In this document: piece after piece, positions 26,817-36,386 of the stretch | Numbering within the stretch: position 1 is the stretch's first letter | Layout: each line of letters begins with the position of its first letter | Origin: Bacillus sp. ISL-7 | Lineage (GTDB): Bacteria; Bacillota; Bacilli; Bacillales_B; DSM-18226 | Reading direction: 5' to 3' | Length of the DNA: 64,000 nt | NCBI RefSeq assembly: GCF_018613065.1 | Contig: NZ_JAGGQW010000017.1 | Coordinates: forward strand, 36,359 to 100,358 | The notes under the pieces: model-generated | Databases searched by the model: none | Seen by the model: the letters and a program-made list of their open reading frames with translations, nothing else | Told to the model about the DNA's origin: nothing | Program-made: the position numbers and the translations under genes

Positions 26817-28808
26817 ATGAAACATAAACTTACAAGAGAGTTAGTTAGACCCATAGATTATAATCCTTCTATTAATCAACTTTGGAAACGATTCCAGGAG
26901 TTGGGACAATATACTGGTGATGGCGTAAGTGATGACATCATTGATTCCTGGGAGAATTCAAAGAAACTAGGCATCAGTCCTTTTCAAAACAGAATTCAAG
27001 ATATTATTAACGAGAACGAATTGAAAGATCGACTCGTGAAAAATGAAGAATTACTTACTTATGCTACACCAAAAATAAATAACTTATCCGATATTTTAAT
27101 TGAATCTAAAACAATGTTTTCCATTGCAGATAATCACGGTACTGTTTTACTTTCAAGCGGTGAAAGGAATGTTTTGAAAAAGGCGGAGAAGATAAATATT
27201 TTTAATGGTGGAACTTGGAGTGAGCAATCGGCAGGAACAAATGCGGTTGGGCTTGTGCTAAAAAAGAAACAGTTCTCCCAAGTTTTGTTTTCGGAACATT
27301 ATTGTGAAAAAAATCATGATTGGTTTTGTGTAGCTTTCCCTATTTTATATCCATTTACAAATGATCTGCTTGGAATTATGAATATTGCAGGATACGAAAA
27401 TCGGATGAATTCACAAAAGATTGAGTACATCGTTTCAGAAGCGAAAAATATTTCTAAGTCTATTAATCATTATTTTTTTAAATATGCAATGAGTAATCAT
27501 TTATTTTTAAACACTGCTTTGGAAGGTGTAGAAGATGCTGTATTTATTGTAAATGGCGATAAAAGTATTGTGGATAAAAATGTTGCTGCTAGATCACATT
27601 CCATTCTAAGCAAAATTCAAACCCTTAAAAATATCCCTAAATTAGATAGTCTCATAGATTTTGTTTTGCAAAATGGACAGCAAATTCTGAGAGAAGAAGT
27701 AAGTATGGATAAAAATAAGCAAAAATTCATTTGCTCCATTTATCCTGTCACTTTCCAGACTGAAAATTTGGGGGCTGTTATATTTTTTAGAAAAAATACG
27801 GAATCTCCAACATTAATATCGCAAAAACCTACAATAACTCGTTCAACCCATTCGAATAGAACACGCTATAGTTTTGACGATATGATAGGTTCCTCAAAGG
27901 AATTTACAGATGTCGTAAAAAAAGCACGAAAAGCATCGTTAATTGATTCCACTCTTTTTCTCTCAGGTGAAACAGGGACGGGTAAGGAGCTTTTTGCACA
28001 GTCGATCCATCAAGCGAGCAATCGTAGTAATAAACCTTTTGTAGCGATTAACTGTGGAGCAGTTCCACATGGATTGCTTGAAAGTGAATTATTCGGTTAT
28101 GAACCAGGTGCATTCACCGGAGCTAAATCGAAAGGAAGCCCCGGAAAGTTTGAATTGGCTCAGGGAGGTACGATTTTCCTTGATGAAATTGGAGATATGC
28201 CGTTGGATTTGCAAGTCCACCTGCTTCGGTTATTGGAAGAAAGGGTGGTCACCAGACTGGGCGGGGACAAACTGATACCGCTTGATGTACGTGTCATTGC
28301 GGCTACTCATAAAAATTTAAAGGAAGCTGTACAAAAAGGTGAATTTCGCGAGGATCTATTGTATCGTCTTCGTGTGATCCAATTGAGAATTCCTGCTTTA
28401 CGTGAAAGAATCGGCGATGTCCCTGCATTGGTCCATCACTTCATAAAAAAAATGAGTGGAGAATTTGGAAAACGTGACATTGTAGTACAAGCAGATACCA
28501 TGCAGTACCTGACACAATATCATTGGCCAGGGAATATTAGGGAATTAAAAAATGTCGTTCAACAATCTCTTTTTAATATGGAAGGAAATAACCTATCCCC
28601 ATTCGACCTACCTCCAGAATTGATTAAAGGCCCGGTAGTAGAAGACGAAAAGGTAAGACTCATTGAAGCGATTATTAAGGAGGATGGAAATGTCACAAAC
28701 GCCGCAAAAATCCTTGATATTTCTCGCGCTACCATGTATCGAAAAATCAAACAGTATCAGCTGACTGCTGAAGATTGGAATAGCAAAAAAGTAAAGAGCA
28801 AAATTTAG
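26817..28808 (+). CDS. acoR: Sigma-54 activator of acetoin catabolism, AcoR
   Basis: 663 residues. Order: N-terminal GAF-like sensor (~80-220) with FSIADNHGTVLLSSGE and SAGTNAVG; a PAS-like middle (~225-330); AAA+ domain (~350-580) with Walker A GETGTGKE near 384, the sigma-54 contact loop GAFTGA near 431 and Walker B IFLDEIGDMP; and a C-terminal Fis-type helix-turn-helix (~615-650, VTNAAKILDISRATMYRKIK). This is the AcoR layout. It lies directly upstream of, and in the same direction as, the sigma-54 promoter of the aco operon. The ATG at 26817 follows GGAGGG. In Bacillus it responds to acetoin. Confidence 0.92.
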   Translation: MKHKLTRELVRPIDYNPSINQLWKRFQELGQYTGDGVSDDIIDSWENSKKLGISPFQNRIQDIINENELKDRLVKNEELLTYATPKINNLSDILIESKTMFSIADNHGTVLLSSGERNVLKKAEKINIFNGGTWSEQSAGTNAVGLVLKKKQFSQVLFSEHYCEKNHDWFCVAFPILYPFTNDLLGIMNIAGYENRMNSQKIEYIVSEAKNISKSINHYFFKYAMSNHLFLNTALEGVEDAVFIVNGDKSIVDKNVAARSHSILSKIQTLKNIPKLDSLIDFVLQNGQQILREEVSMDKNKQKFICSIYPVTFQTENLGAVIFFRKNTESPTLISQKPTITRSTHSNRTRYSFDDMIGSSKEFTDVVKKARKASLIDSTLFLSGETGTGKELFAQSIHQASNRSNKPFVAINCGAVPHGLLESELFGYEPGAFTGAKSKGSPGKFELAQGGTIFLDEIGDMPLDLQVHLLRLLEERVVTRLGGDKLIPLDVRVIAATHKNLKEAVQKGEFREDLLYRLRVIQLRIPALRERIGDVPALVHHFIKKMSGEFGKRDIVVQADTMQYLTQYHWPGNIRELKNVVQQSLFNMEGNNLSPFDLPPELIKGPVVEDEKVRLIEAIIKEDGNVTNAAKILDISRATMYRKIKQYQLTAEDWNSKKVKSKI

Positions 28809-28810
28809 AA

Positions 28811-28866
28811 AAATCCTCCAATTTATACCACTCTCAGTTGAGAAGGATAAATTGGAGGATTTTTTG
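28811..28866 (+). terminator. acoR terminator
   Basis: AAATCCTCCAATTTAT (28811-28826) pairs with ATAAATTGGAGGATTT (28847-28862), then T-run. Confidence 0.9.
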
Positions 28867-28871
28867 TCTAG

Positions 28872-28905
28872 AGACAGTGAGACAAGTGAGACACAATCCG
28901 TCTCA
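28872..28905 (+). promoter_or_regulatory. AcoR upstream activating site
   Basis: TGAGAC (28887-28892) and GTCTCA (28900-28905) form a dyad with a 7-nt centre; an extra GTGAGACA copy lies just upstream (28878-28885). About 90 bp before the sigma-54 promoter, a normal enhancer distance. Confidence 0.65.
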
Positions 28906-28991
28906 TTGATACAAAATTTAAAGATGAGTGAAAATACAAAGGAAGAGGAACCACATTGTTATGACAGCGTTTTTATCTATTTTATAAAAGT

Positions 28992-29007
28992 TGGCACGCC
29001 ACTTGCA
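28992..29007 (+). promoter_or_regulatory. Sigma-54 promoter of the aco operon
   Basis: TGGCACG-N4-TTGCA with GG and GC exactly 10 nt apart, an almost ideal -24/-12 element, 58 bp before acoL. Confidence 0.93.
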
Positions 29008-29064
29008 TTATATATGAGTGTAATTAACTTTCACTTTAAGACGAAAGCAAGGTGATGAAAAGAA

Positions 29065-30417
29065 ATGAAAGAATTTGATGTAGTTATCATTGGTGCAGGA
29101 CCCGGGGGATATGTTCCCGCCATTCGGGCTGCACAATTGGGCAAGAAGGTAGCGATCGTCGAAAGAAAGAAAATAGGCGGAACATGTCTGAATGTCGGTT
29201 GCATTCCTTCAAAGGCATTATTGAGGCATAGTGAAATGGTTGAAGAAATTCAAAGGGCAAATAGCTGGGGAATTAAAACCGGTGAATTATCGATTGATTT
29301 TCCAAAATTAATGAAACGTAAAGATCAAGTCGTACAGACTTTGACTGGTGGTGTTCAGCATCTGTTAAAGAAAAACGACATTACCCTTTTTCAAGGAGAA
29401 GCGTCAATTTCGGATGCTTTAGTTGTTTCCATTGGAGACGTCAAAATCAAAGGTAAAGATATTTTATTAGCAACAGGAAGCACACCTTTTATCCCTCCTA
29501 TTAAAGGTTTGGATAAAATAAACTACCACACTACCGATTCATTCTTTGACTTGAAGGAACTACCAAAGTCCATGACGATCATTGGGGGAGGGGTCATTTC
29601 AATAGAGTTAGCTTTCGCAATGGCCCCACTAGGAACAAAGGTGACCATTATCGAAGTAGCTCCTGACATTCTATTAACTGAAGACCTTGACGCACGAAAA
29701 ATCATTAAAAAGCAGTTACAAAAGAAAAATATACAAACCATTATAAAAGCCAAAATCCAGGAAGTACAAAAAGGGAAGGTCATTTTAGCGGATCAAGAAA
29801 TCTCATTTGACACTCTTTTGGTGGCAACTGGAAGAAAACCAAATATTGAATTGGCACAAGAACTTAACCTAAAAATGGATGTATCGAACAAGTTTGTGGC
29901 AGTTAATGATGATTATGAAACTAGCAAAAAACACGTTTATGCAGTTGGAGATTTGGTAGGAGGCTATCAATTGGCACATGCAGCAAGTGCCGAAGGTCTC
30001 ATTGCGGTTCATGCCATGAATGGCGATCATCCTCAACCTCTAGATCAAACGGAAATTCCTAGATGTGTCTATACACATCCTGAAATCGCTTCGTTCGGGC
30101 TCAATGAAGAACAAGCCAAGAATGCCGGTTATGATGTAAAAATAACCACATCTAACCTTGCAGGAAACGCGAAAGCCATTGCGATGGGGGAAACGGAAGG
30201 ATTTATCAAAATTATCTCGGATCATCAATATGACGAAATACTAGGTGCCGTTATTGTTGGGGCGAATGCAACAGAGTTAATTGGAGAAATTTTGGCCATT
30301 AAGCACTCAGAAGGCACGATGAATGAACTAGCAAGCATGGTGCATGCCCATCCTGCCATTTCTGAAGCGATTGGGGAAAATGCAAACGCTCTACTTAAAC
30401 AAGCAATTCATATGTAA
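29065..30417 (+). CDS. acoL: Dihydrolipoamide dehydrogenase of the acetoin complex (E3)
   Basis: 450 residues. FAD site GAGPGGY (10-16), redox-active disulfide GGTCLNVGCIPSK (Cys41, Cys46), NAD site IIGGGVISIE, and the dimer-interface HAHPAISEAI with the catalytic His. It re-oxidises the lipoyl group of AcoC with NAD+. First gene after the sigma-54 promoter. In B. subtilis the order is acoA-B-C-L-R; here it is R-L-A-B-C. Start ATG 29065 after AAGGTGATG. Confidence 0.93.
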   Translation: MKEFDVVIIGAGPGGYVPAIRAAQLGKKVAIVERKKIGGTCLNVGCIPSKALLRHSEMVEEIQRANSWGIKTGELSIDFPKLMKRKDQVVQTLTGGVQHLLKKNDITLFQGEASISDALVVSIGDVKIKGKDILLATGSTPFIPPIKGLDKINYHTTDSFFDLKELPKSMTIIGGGVISIELAFAMAPLGTKVTIIEVAPDILLTEDLDARKIIKKQLQKKNIQTIIKAKIQEVQKGKVILADQEISFDTLLVATGRKPNIELAQELNLKMDVSNKFVAVNDDYETSKKHVYAVGDLVGGYQLAHAASAEGLIAVHAMNGDHPQPLDQTEIPRCVYTHPEIASFGLNEEQAKNAGYDVKITTSNLAGNAKAIAMGETEGFIKIISDHQYDEILGAVIVGANATELIGEILAIKHSEGTMNELASMVHAHPAISEAIGENANALLKQAIHM

Positions 30418-30440
30418 ACAACAAAAGGGAGGAATAATAA

Positions 30441-31388
30441 ATGGAAAAGAAAGAAGTCCTTTGGATTTATCAAAAGATGAATGAGATTAGGTTTTTTGAA
30501 GAAGATGTGCATCGTACTTTCGGAAAAGGTTTAATTCCAGGATTTGTCCATTTGTATGCAGGAGAAGAGGCTGTTGCAACAGGAGTAATGGCATTATTAG
30601 ATGATGAAGATTATATTACCAGTACCCACCGTGGACATGGACATGCGATTGCAAAAGGTTGTGATATCAAAGGCATGATGGCAGAGATTATGGGTAAAAA
30701 AGATGGCTTAGGCGGAGGAAAAGGTGGATCCATGCATGTTGCCGATGTTGGTAAAGGAATGCTAGGCGCCAATGGAATTGTTGGGGGTGGTTTCGGCTTA
30801 GCAGCTGGTGCAGCTCTTAGCATTAAGACTCTAGGAAAAGACAATGTCGCGGTTTGCTTCTTTGGTGATGGAGCGTCAAACGAAGGAACATTCCATGAAG
30901 GTCTAAATCTAGCTTCTATTTTAGACTTACCGGTCATTTTTGTTTGTGAAAATAACCAATTTGGTGAGGGTACACCTTTTAGATATGCAAGTGCATCTGA
31001 AACCGTTTCTGAAAGAGCATCATCTTATAATATGCCTGGTGTACGTGTGGATGGTATGGATGTTGAGGCTGTTTACAATGCTACAAAAGAAGCCATCGAA
31101 AGGGCAAAGTCAGGTAACGGTCCTACCCTAATTGAATGTGATACATACCGGAAATATGGTCACTTTGAAGGGGACGAACAAAAATACAAAACGGATAACG
31201 ATCCAAATAAAGACCGCGATCCAATTATCGAATTCAGAGAAAAAGCGCTTCAAAATGGTTGGATGACAGCAGAAGAGGCGGATGGTATTGAAGCACAAGC
31301 TAAAGAAACGATCAAAGAAGCAGTTGCTTTTGCTGAAGCAAGCCCACTACCAGATTTAGAAACTTTATATACGGATATATTTGCATAA
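30441..31388 (+). CDS. acoA: Acetoin dehydrogenase E1 alpha subunit
   Basis: 315 residues, slightly shorter than usual (about 325-333). TPP-binding motif GDGASNEGTFHEGLNLA...ENNQF, and STHRGHGHAIAKG with an active-site His pair. It cleaves acetoin with thiamine diphosphate, releasing acetaldehyde and passing acetyl to AcoC. ATG 30441 follows GGGAGGA, 23 bp after acoL. Confidence 0.94.
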   Translation: MEKKEVLWIYQKMNEIRFFEEDVHRTFGKGLIPGFVHLYAGEEAVATGVMALLDDEDYITSTHRGHGHAIAKGCDIKGMMAEIMGKKDGLGGGKGGSMHVADVGKGMLGANGIVGGGFGLAAGAALSIKTLGKDNVAVCFFGDGASNEGTFHEGLNLASILDLPVIFVCENNQFGEGTPFRYASASETVSERASSYNMPGVRVDGMDVEAVYNATKEAIERAKSGNGPTLIECDTYRKYGHFEGDEQKYKTDNDPNKDRDPIIEFREKALQNGWMTAEEADGIEAQAKETIKEAVAFAEASPLPDLETLYTDIFA

Positions 31389-31406
31389 GAATAGGGGGAA
31401 TGAAAA

Positions 31407-32465
31407 ATGACAAAAAGACAAGTAACTTTTATGACTGCTATTACTGAAGCGATGACACAAGCAATGAGAAAAGATGAAACCGTTATCTTAATTGGTACGG
31501 ATGTTGCTGGCGGTGCTGAAGTCGACCATTTAATCAAAGACGATGGACGTTATGATGATGCATTTGGTGGGGTTTTCGGATTATCCAAAGGAATGGTTAC
31601 AGAGTTCGGTCGCGGACGTGTCATTGACACACCGATCGCAGAACACGGATATTTTGGTGCAGCAGTCGGTGCGGCTGCTACAGGCTTACGTCCCATTTCT
31701 GAATTGATGTTTAACGACTTCATCGGATTTGCTTTAGATCCAATCTTAAATCAAGGTGCAAAGATGCGATATATGTTTGGCGGAAAAGCAAAAATCCCAC
31801 TTACTGTTCGGACAGTACATGGTGCAGGAGCAGGAGCAGCTGCCCAACACTCCCAAACTTTATATGGGATGTTCGGTTCTATTCCGGGAGTTAAAGTAGT
31901 CGTTCCCTCCAATCCATATGACGCAAAAGGGTTGATGCTAGCAGCGATTGAAGACGATAACGTAGTCATTTTTTCGGAAGATAAAACCCTCTATGGCATT
32001 AAAGGCGATGTGCCTGAAGAATATTATACAATTGAAATTGGTAAAGCCAATGTGACAAGAGAAGGAACGGACCTTACGATTGTGGCGATTGGTAAAATGG
32101 TTCGAGTAGCCCATGAAGTGGCAGAAACATTAGATAAAGATGGAATCTCAGTGGAAGTCATTGATTTAAGGACGGTTGCCCCTTGGGATCAAGAAACTGT
32201 GTTGGAATCGGTGAAGAAAACGGGAAGACTAATCGTTATTGATGAGTCAAATCCACATAACAACACAGCTACTGATATTGCATCAGTAGTGGCGGATAAA
32301 GCCTTTGATTATTTAGATGGTCCGATTAAAACGGTATGTGCACCAAATACACCGGTACCATTTGCGTTTAATTTGGAACAGGCCTATATTCCGGATGCAA
32401 AAAAAGTATTGACTGTTGCAGAAGAGTTAATTGCTGACTTGAAAAAACAACTTGTAATGAAATAG
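31407..32465 (+). CDS. acoB: Acetoin dehydrogenase E1 beta subunit
   Basis: 352 residues. Transketolase-like pyrimidine domain (TDVAGGAEVDHL..., RVIDTPIAEHGYFGAAVGAA with the TPP-activating Glu) and C-terminal domain (VIDLRTVAPWDQETVLESV). Forms the alpha2beta2 E1 with AcoA. 18 bp after acoA, start ATG 31407 behind AGGGGGA. Confidence 0.94.
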   Translation: MTKRQVTFMTAITEAMTQAMRKDETVILIGTDVAGGAEVDHLIKDDGRYDDAFGGVFGLSKGMVTEFGRGRVIDTPIAEHGYFGAAVGAAATGLRPISELMFNDFIGFALDPILNQGAKMRYMFGGKAKIPLTVRTVHGAGAGAAAQHSQTLYGMFGSIPGVKVVVPSNPYDAKGLMLAAIEDDNVVIFSEDKTLYGIKGDVPEEYYTIEIGKANVTREGTDLTIVAIGKMVRVAHEVAETLDKDGISVEVIDLRTVAPWDQETVLESVKKTGRLIVIDESNPHNNTATDIASVVADKAFDYLDGPIKTVCAPNTPVPFAFNLEQAYIPDAKKVLTVAEELIADLKKQLVMK

Positions 32466-32478
32466 GAGGTGAAGCGAA

Positions 32479-33723
32479 ATGAGTGAAACAATCGTAATGC
32501 CTAAATTAGGAATGACGATGACTGAAGGTACCATTGTTGAATGGTATAAAGAAGTGGGAGATCCTGTTAACGAAGGCGAAGCGGTTTTAATGATTAGTTC
32601 AGAAAAATTAAACCAAGAAGTTGAAGCTCCGATATCGGGTACTTTACTCATTAAAAATGCGGAGGTTGAAGAACAACTAGAAGTCGGTGCTCCAATAGCT
32701 GTGATTGGAGAAGAAGACGAAGTGGTTGTAAAGAATGAATTACGAGTTGAGCAAACAGTAACAGCCCCTGTAGAAGCGGAAGCTATTGATCAACCTGCTA
32801 AAATGAAAAAATTCGAAGGAAAGATAGTAAAAGGTAACCGGATATTCATTACTCCATTAGCGAGAAAAATGGTTAACGAAAATAATCTGGATATTGATTT
32901 AATTAAGGGTACCGGTGGAAACGCTAGAATTACAAAACGAGATATCCAACGTGTTTTAGCGGGTGGTTACGATTATCAAGCAGAGTCACAAGTTGCAGCA
33001 GCCCTAGCTACACCTGCCGCCAATTATGAATCCGTAGGTGAAGGTCTACGTCCGATGCGAAAAGCGATTGCTCGCAATATGCGTAGAAGTTTGGGACAAA
33101 CCGCTCAATTAACGTTACATCGAAAGGCAAATGCTGATCGTTTAATTGATTTCCAACAAGTGCTAAGGAAAGAAATTGAGTCTGCTGATTTAGATGTCAA
33201 ACTTACTTTGACTGTATTGGTTGCTAGAGCAACGGTTTTAGCATTACAAGATTTGAAGAAAATGAATTCTCACTACCAGGATGGCAAATTGACAGAGTTT
33301 GATGAGGTTCATCTAGGCATTGCAACTTCTTTGGACGATGGCTTGTTAGTCCCTGTCGTTAAGAATGCCCATCAAAAAACAATCGGTACTCTGGCAAAAG
33401 AAATAAAAGAAATATCAACGAAAGCAAGAAACGGTCAGGCAGGCGGAGATTTACTAACTGGCTCAACATTCACCATTACAAACCTTGGAGCCAGTGGTAT
33501 TGAATACTTTACACCTATTTTGAATACACCAGAAACAGGTATTTTAGGAGTAGGGGCGTTCCAGGATGAATTAATCTTAGATGAAGAGGGCAAAGTTAAA
33601 TCCGTTAAGAAAATTCCATTTAGTCTCACCTTCGATCATCAAATAGCAGATGGTGCTCAAGCAGCAGAATTCCTAAATGTCTTAGTCAAATATATTGAGA
33701 CACCTTATTTACTAGTTCTCTAA
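32479..33723 (+). CDS. acoC: Acetoin dehydrogenase E2, dihydrolipoamide acetyltransferase
   Basis: 414 residues. One N-terminal lipoyl domain with Lys43 in SSEKLNQ, a peripheral-subunit-binding domain (~117-155, TPLARKMVNENNLDIDLIKG), and the catalytic domain ending in FDHQIADGAQAAEFLN (His and Asp of the acetyltransferase site). It transfers acetyl to CoA. AGGAGGTGAAGCG precedes the ATG. No lipoate ligase is present nearby. Last gene of the operon. Confidence 0.94.
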   Translation: MSETIVMPKLGMTMTEGTIVEWYKEVGDPVNEGEAVLMISSEKLNQEVEAPISGTLLIKNAEVEEQLEVGAPIAVIGEEDEVVVKNELRVEQTVTAPVEAEAIDQPAKMKKFEGKIVKGNRIFITPLARKMVNENNLDIDLIKGTGGNARITKRDIQRVLAGGYDYQAESQVAAALATPAANYESVGEGLRPMRKAIARNMRRSLGQTAQLTLHRKANADRLIDFQQVLRKEIESADLDVKLTLTVLVARATVLALQDLKKMNSHYQDGKLTEFDEVHLGIATSLDDGLLVPVVKNAHQKTIGTLAKEIKEISTKARNGQAGGDLLTGSTFTITNLGASGIEYFTPILNTPETGILGVGAFQDELILDEEGKVKSVKKIPFSLTFDHQIADGAQAAEFLNVLVKYIETPYLLVL

Positions 33724-33733
33724 TAAAAGTATT

Positions 33734-33783
33734 AAAAGAGATTAACAGTTAATGAATAGCCATCTATTGTTAATCTCTTTTTG
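33734..33783 (+). terminator. aco operon terminator
   Basis: AAAAGAGATTAACA (33734-33747) pairs with TGTTAATCTCTTTT (33768-33781), then T. Confidence 0.88.
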
Positions 33784-33872
33784 CATAGGATTATTTTGAA
33801 CTAAACAGGGGGGGAGCGTCAGGATTTTGACAAATTACAATGGTATGAGAAAAACCTTATATCAATAGGGTT

Positions 33873-33901
33873 TAATCTATTGAGATTTAATAGATTTTTT
33901 T
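33873..33901 (+). terminator. Small AT hairpin with T-run
   Basis: AATCTATT/AATAGATT and seven T. The rest of 33902-34085 is non-coding leader of the next gene; it contains a GC-rich GGGACGGGGCCCC stretch, but I could match no known riboswitch. Confidence 0.5.
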
Positions 33902-34100
33902 ATGAAATCAGGCATTTAGATGTCTCGTATGACTTGTCTCAAAAATCTTATCGTTGTTAAATATTCCGTTTTTAACGTCACAAGCTGCTTAGCGTAGTAA
34001 ATCCGCACTTTCGGGACGGGGCCCCAACCCTAAGATTTAGAGGGTTTCAATATGAGTGTAAAATTTTTATTCAATAAATACATTTTTGGAGGAAATCATA

Positions 34101-34880
34101 ATGACTAAACAAAAAGTTGCAGTAATCACTGGTTCAGGTCAAGGAATTGGTAAAGGATTAGCAGAACGTCTAGCAAAAGATGGTTTTTCAATTGTACTTA
34201 GTGATATTAATGAAGCAACATTAAGTGAAGCAGTTAAAGAATTTGAAGAAAAAGCTGTTAATGTAACTTCATTTATAGGAAACGTTTCTAAATTAGAAGA
34301 CCAAGTAGCGCTAGTTCAAAAAGCAGTTGATACATTTGGTAGTGTTGATGTGTTTATTAATAATGCTGGTATTGAAGGACAAGTAGCCCCACTTTCTCAA
34401 GCAGACCCAAATGCTGTAGACCGTGTTTTTGATATAAATGTTAAAGGTGTAATATACGGCATTCAAGCAGCCGCGAATCAAATGAAAAAGCAAGAAACTG
34501 GTGGCAAAATTATTAATGCTTGTAGCATAGCTGGTCAGGAAGGATTCGAAATGTTAGGTGTATACTCTGCATCGAAATTTGCTGTTAAAGGCTTAACACA
34601 GGTTGCTGCTAAGGAACTCGCAAAAGATAAAATCACAGTTAATTCTTATTGTCCTGGAATTGTAGGGACATCTATGTGGGAACGTCTCGATGAGAAAATG
34701 ATGGAGCATATGGGTACAAAAAAAGGAGAGGCATTCCAAAAATTCGCAGAGGGAATTGCACTTGGGCGTACTCAAACTCCTGAAGATGTGGCGAATCTAG
34801 TTTCCTTCTTGGCATCATCCGATTCTAATTACATTACGGGGCAAAATATTTTAACTGATGGTGGCATAGTTTTCAATTAA
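34101..34880 (+). CDS. butA: Acetoin/diacetyl reductase (butanediol dehydrogenase), SDR family
   Basis: 259 residues from ATG 34101 (GGAGG at 34088-34092; the TTG at 34086 is rejected). NAD site [16 protein letters not shown], catalytic Tyr-Lys in YSASK, and the C-terminal end ...DGGIVFN, all typical of the diacetyl reductase/2,3-butanediol dehydrogenase branch. It interconverts acetoin and 2,3-butanediol, feeding or draining the acetoin dehydrogenase next door. It is separate from the aco operon (two terminators between). Codon use is noticeably more AT-biased than in acoABC. Confidence 0.85.
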   Translation: MTKQKVAVITGSGQGIGKGLAERLAKDGFSIVLSDINEATLSEAVKEFEEKAVNVTSFIGNVSKLEDQVALVQKAVDTFGSVDVFINNAGIEGQVAPLSQADPNAVDRVFDINVKGVIYGIQAAANQMKKQETGGKIINACSIAGQEGFEMLGVYSASKFAVKGLTQVAAKELAKDKITVNSYCPGIVGTSMWERLDEKMMEHMGTKKGEAFQKFAEGIALGRTQTPEDVANLVSFLASSDSNYITGQNILTDGGIVFN

Positions 34881-34943
34881 TTCTTACTGTGATAAAACAG
34901 ATCTATAATTAGGCAGGAAACCTGTATAAATGTTAATAACAAA

Positions 34944-34968
34944 AAAGCGAATCTCTAGAATTCGCTTT
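34944..34968. terminator. butA terminator
   Basis: AAAGCGAAT (34944-34952) pairs with ATTCGCTTT (34960-34968). T-run short on the + side, A-run before it. Confidence 0.75.
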
Positions 34969-34997
34969 CAGCCTATTAAGAAAAGGAATCGGAATGA

Positions 34998-35165
34998 TAT
35001 CTCGGAGCCTATACTGCAGCCCAGCAGGGACATAATGTGACAATTATTGACTAAGGGCTGCTTGGAGGCACATGTTTATGTGAAGGTTGTATGCCTACTA
35101 AATCCCTTTTAGAAAGTGCTGGAGTGTACAGTAAACTTCAACATGCGAGTGATTTTAGTTATCTT
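34998..35165 (+). pseudogene. N-terminal remnant of a flavin disulfide reductase (Lpd/mercuric-reductase-like)
   Basis: GAYTAAQQGHNVTIID, an in-frame TAA, then GLLGGTCLCEGCMPTKSLLE and SAGVYSKLQHASDF. The CxxxxC disulfide with MPTKSLLESA is characteristic of the family. The FAD-binding start is missing and the gene ends after about 55 codons. Confidence 0.75.
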
Positions 35166-35244
35166 TTTATCACTTGTATTGTTGCTTATCTTCCTAATTT
35201 TCGATATCTACTATTTATTTGCTTGGGGACTGATATAATCTGTT

Positions 35245-35289
35245 AAAGTGACGCTTTGAGTTATTACAGCGGCACTTTTATTTTTTTTT
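35245..35289 (+). terminator. Terminator
   Basis: AAAGTGACGCT pairs with AGCGGCACTTT (one mismatch), followed by nine T. Stretch 35290-35541 is otherwise empty. Confidence 0.8.
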
Positions 35290-35541
35290 CGGGATTATTA
35301 GATGTCAATTCCAATTTATTATTGGAGAAATTAGAGGAACTATAGTCTTATTTAAGGAATAAATAAAGATTGTGAAGAATTGTAATTAAACTAAAGAGTG
35401 CTTTTTTCAGTATACAAATTATAAAAAAGCCGAAAATATGCAAGTTTTTATTCATTTCTTGGATATTTTCAGCCTTTACATTCAAATAACATACTGCAAT
35501 AAACAGCAATTTTATTGCCAAATACAAGGCCCATGAAATAG

Positions 35542-35748
35542 TTAATTTTCACCCTTACTTAAATGTTTAAAAGCATCTAAAAATCTCTCATAAGTTTGTT
35601 TACCATATTGCTCGATGTTGTTATTGAAGAACAATTCAATGGTTAATTCCTTTGCTTGTTGCAATGAACAATTTCGTGAAATCATAACTAAGTTTATATA
35701 GGAAAGAAAATACTCTTTTTTTAATGTACTGGCATGATTAACAGTCAA
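35542..35748 (-). CDS. Small hypothetical protein
   Basis: 68 residues (MTVNHASTLKKEYFLSYINL...KHLSKGEN), predicted helical, no known motif to my eye. An AGGAGG-like site (reverse of CTCCTAT at 35759-35765) lies about 10 nt upstream of the ATG, which supports it as real. It sits downstream of the ArsR gene and the Cys-ended ORF on the same strand, so it may be the last gene of a three-gene unit. Confidence 0.45.
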   Translation of the reverse strand: MTVNHASTLKKEYFLSYINLVMISRNCSLQQAKELTIELFFNNNIEQYGKQTYERFLDAFKHLSKGEN

Positions 35749-35775
35749 AATAGCAACCTCCTATAGGACGAGTGC

Positions 35776-35967
35776 CTAACAACAGCATACGCAATCGCAA
35801 TTTGTTTTTAAGATAGTTAATTGTTGTTTCGATTTAAATTTCTTAACTAGGTTTTGAAATAACGTGTCCTTTTGAAAATCTTCCATTTTCCAGGCATTTT
35901 GTGCTTTTCTTTCAACTTCCTCTTGGCGTAATTTCATCATTTGATATACCTCATACTCATTAAACAT
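35776..35967 (-). CDS. Small protein with a CDCVCCC tail
   Basis: 63 residues, charged helical N-terminus (EYEVYQMMKLRQEEVERKAQ) and a C-terminus ending CDCVCCC. GGGGGG lies just before the ATG. Encoded next to ArsR and between two ArsR-operator clusters, so the cysteine tail could bind As(III) or another thiophilic metal. The family is unknown to me; its location suggests ArsR control. Confidence 0.55.
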   Translation of the reverse strand: MFNEYEVYQMMKLRQEEVERKAQNAWKMEDFQKDTLFQNLVKKFKSKQQLTILKTNCDCVCCC

Positions 35968-35985
35968 GTTAATTCCCCCCTATTA

Positions 35986-36023
35986 ATCAAATTATATTGA
36001 TGTATTAATCAAAAAAAATTGAT
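35986..36023. promoter_or_regulatory. Two ArsR-type operator dyads
   Basis: ATCAA-N6-TTGAT at 35986-36001 and again at 36008-36023, between arsR and the Cys-tail gene. The 22-bp spacing is about two helical turns. Confidence 0.75.
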
Positions 36024-36039
36024 TTAATTTCTAAAAAAA

Positions 36040-36384
36040 TTAGCAACAGGTTGGTTTAAAGATACAGCAAAGTTCATGGGACAATAAATGATTAAGTTCC
36101 TCTTGATTCAATTCATAATAACTCCAGGTGCCCTTTGTTTCTTTCTTGATAAGGTTGGCATCTAATAATATCTTTAAATGATAAGACAATTTCGATTGAG
36201 CCATATCCATCATGGGAGCGAGATCGCACACGCACATAGAACCATTCTGAGTTAGGATATTCATTATTTGAAGTCTTTTTTTATCAGCAATAGCTTTAAA
36301 TTTTAATTCATATTTTTCAAACACTTTATCTAAGGATATATCTTGTAATTGAATTTCTTCTTTCACCTTTATCACCCACTTCAT
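36040..36384 (-). CDS. arsR: ArsR-family metalloid repressor
   Basis: 114 residues as drawn from ATG 36384; a GTG at 36366 with GGGTGA just upstream may be the true start (108 residues). Winged helix of the ArsR/SmtB type: KALADKKRL-like KAIADKKRLQIMNIL, the metal motif CVCDL in the DNA-binding helix region, SKLSYHLKILLDANLI. It also has a Cys-rich C-terminus, CCIFKPTCC, as in ArsR forms with additional C-terminal cysteines. The seven ATCAA-N6-TTGAT dyads around it are the probable targets. It represses until As(III) or Sb(III) binds. Confidence 0.88.
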   Translation of the reverse strand: MKWVIKVKEEIQLQDISLDKVFEKYELKFKAIADKKRLQIMNILTQNGSMCVCDLAPMMDMAQSKLSYHLKILLDANLIKKETKGTWSYYELNQEELNHLLSHELCCIFKPTCC

Positions 36385-36386
36385 TA

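Noticed and set aside
33985..34060. GC-rich leader with GGGACGGGGCCCC before butA, possible riboswitch
   Set aside because: No match to any riboswitch consensus that I know; no terminator/antiterminator pair is evident.
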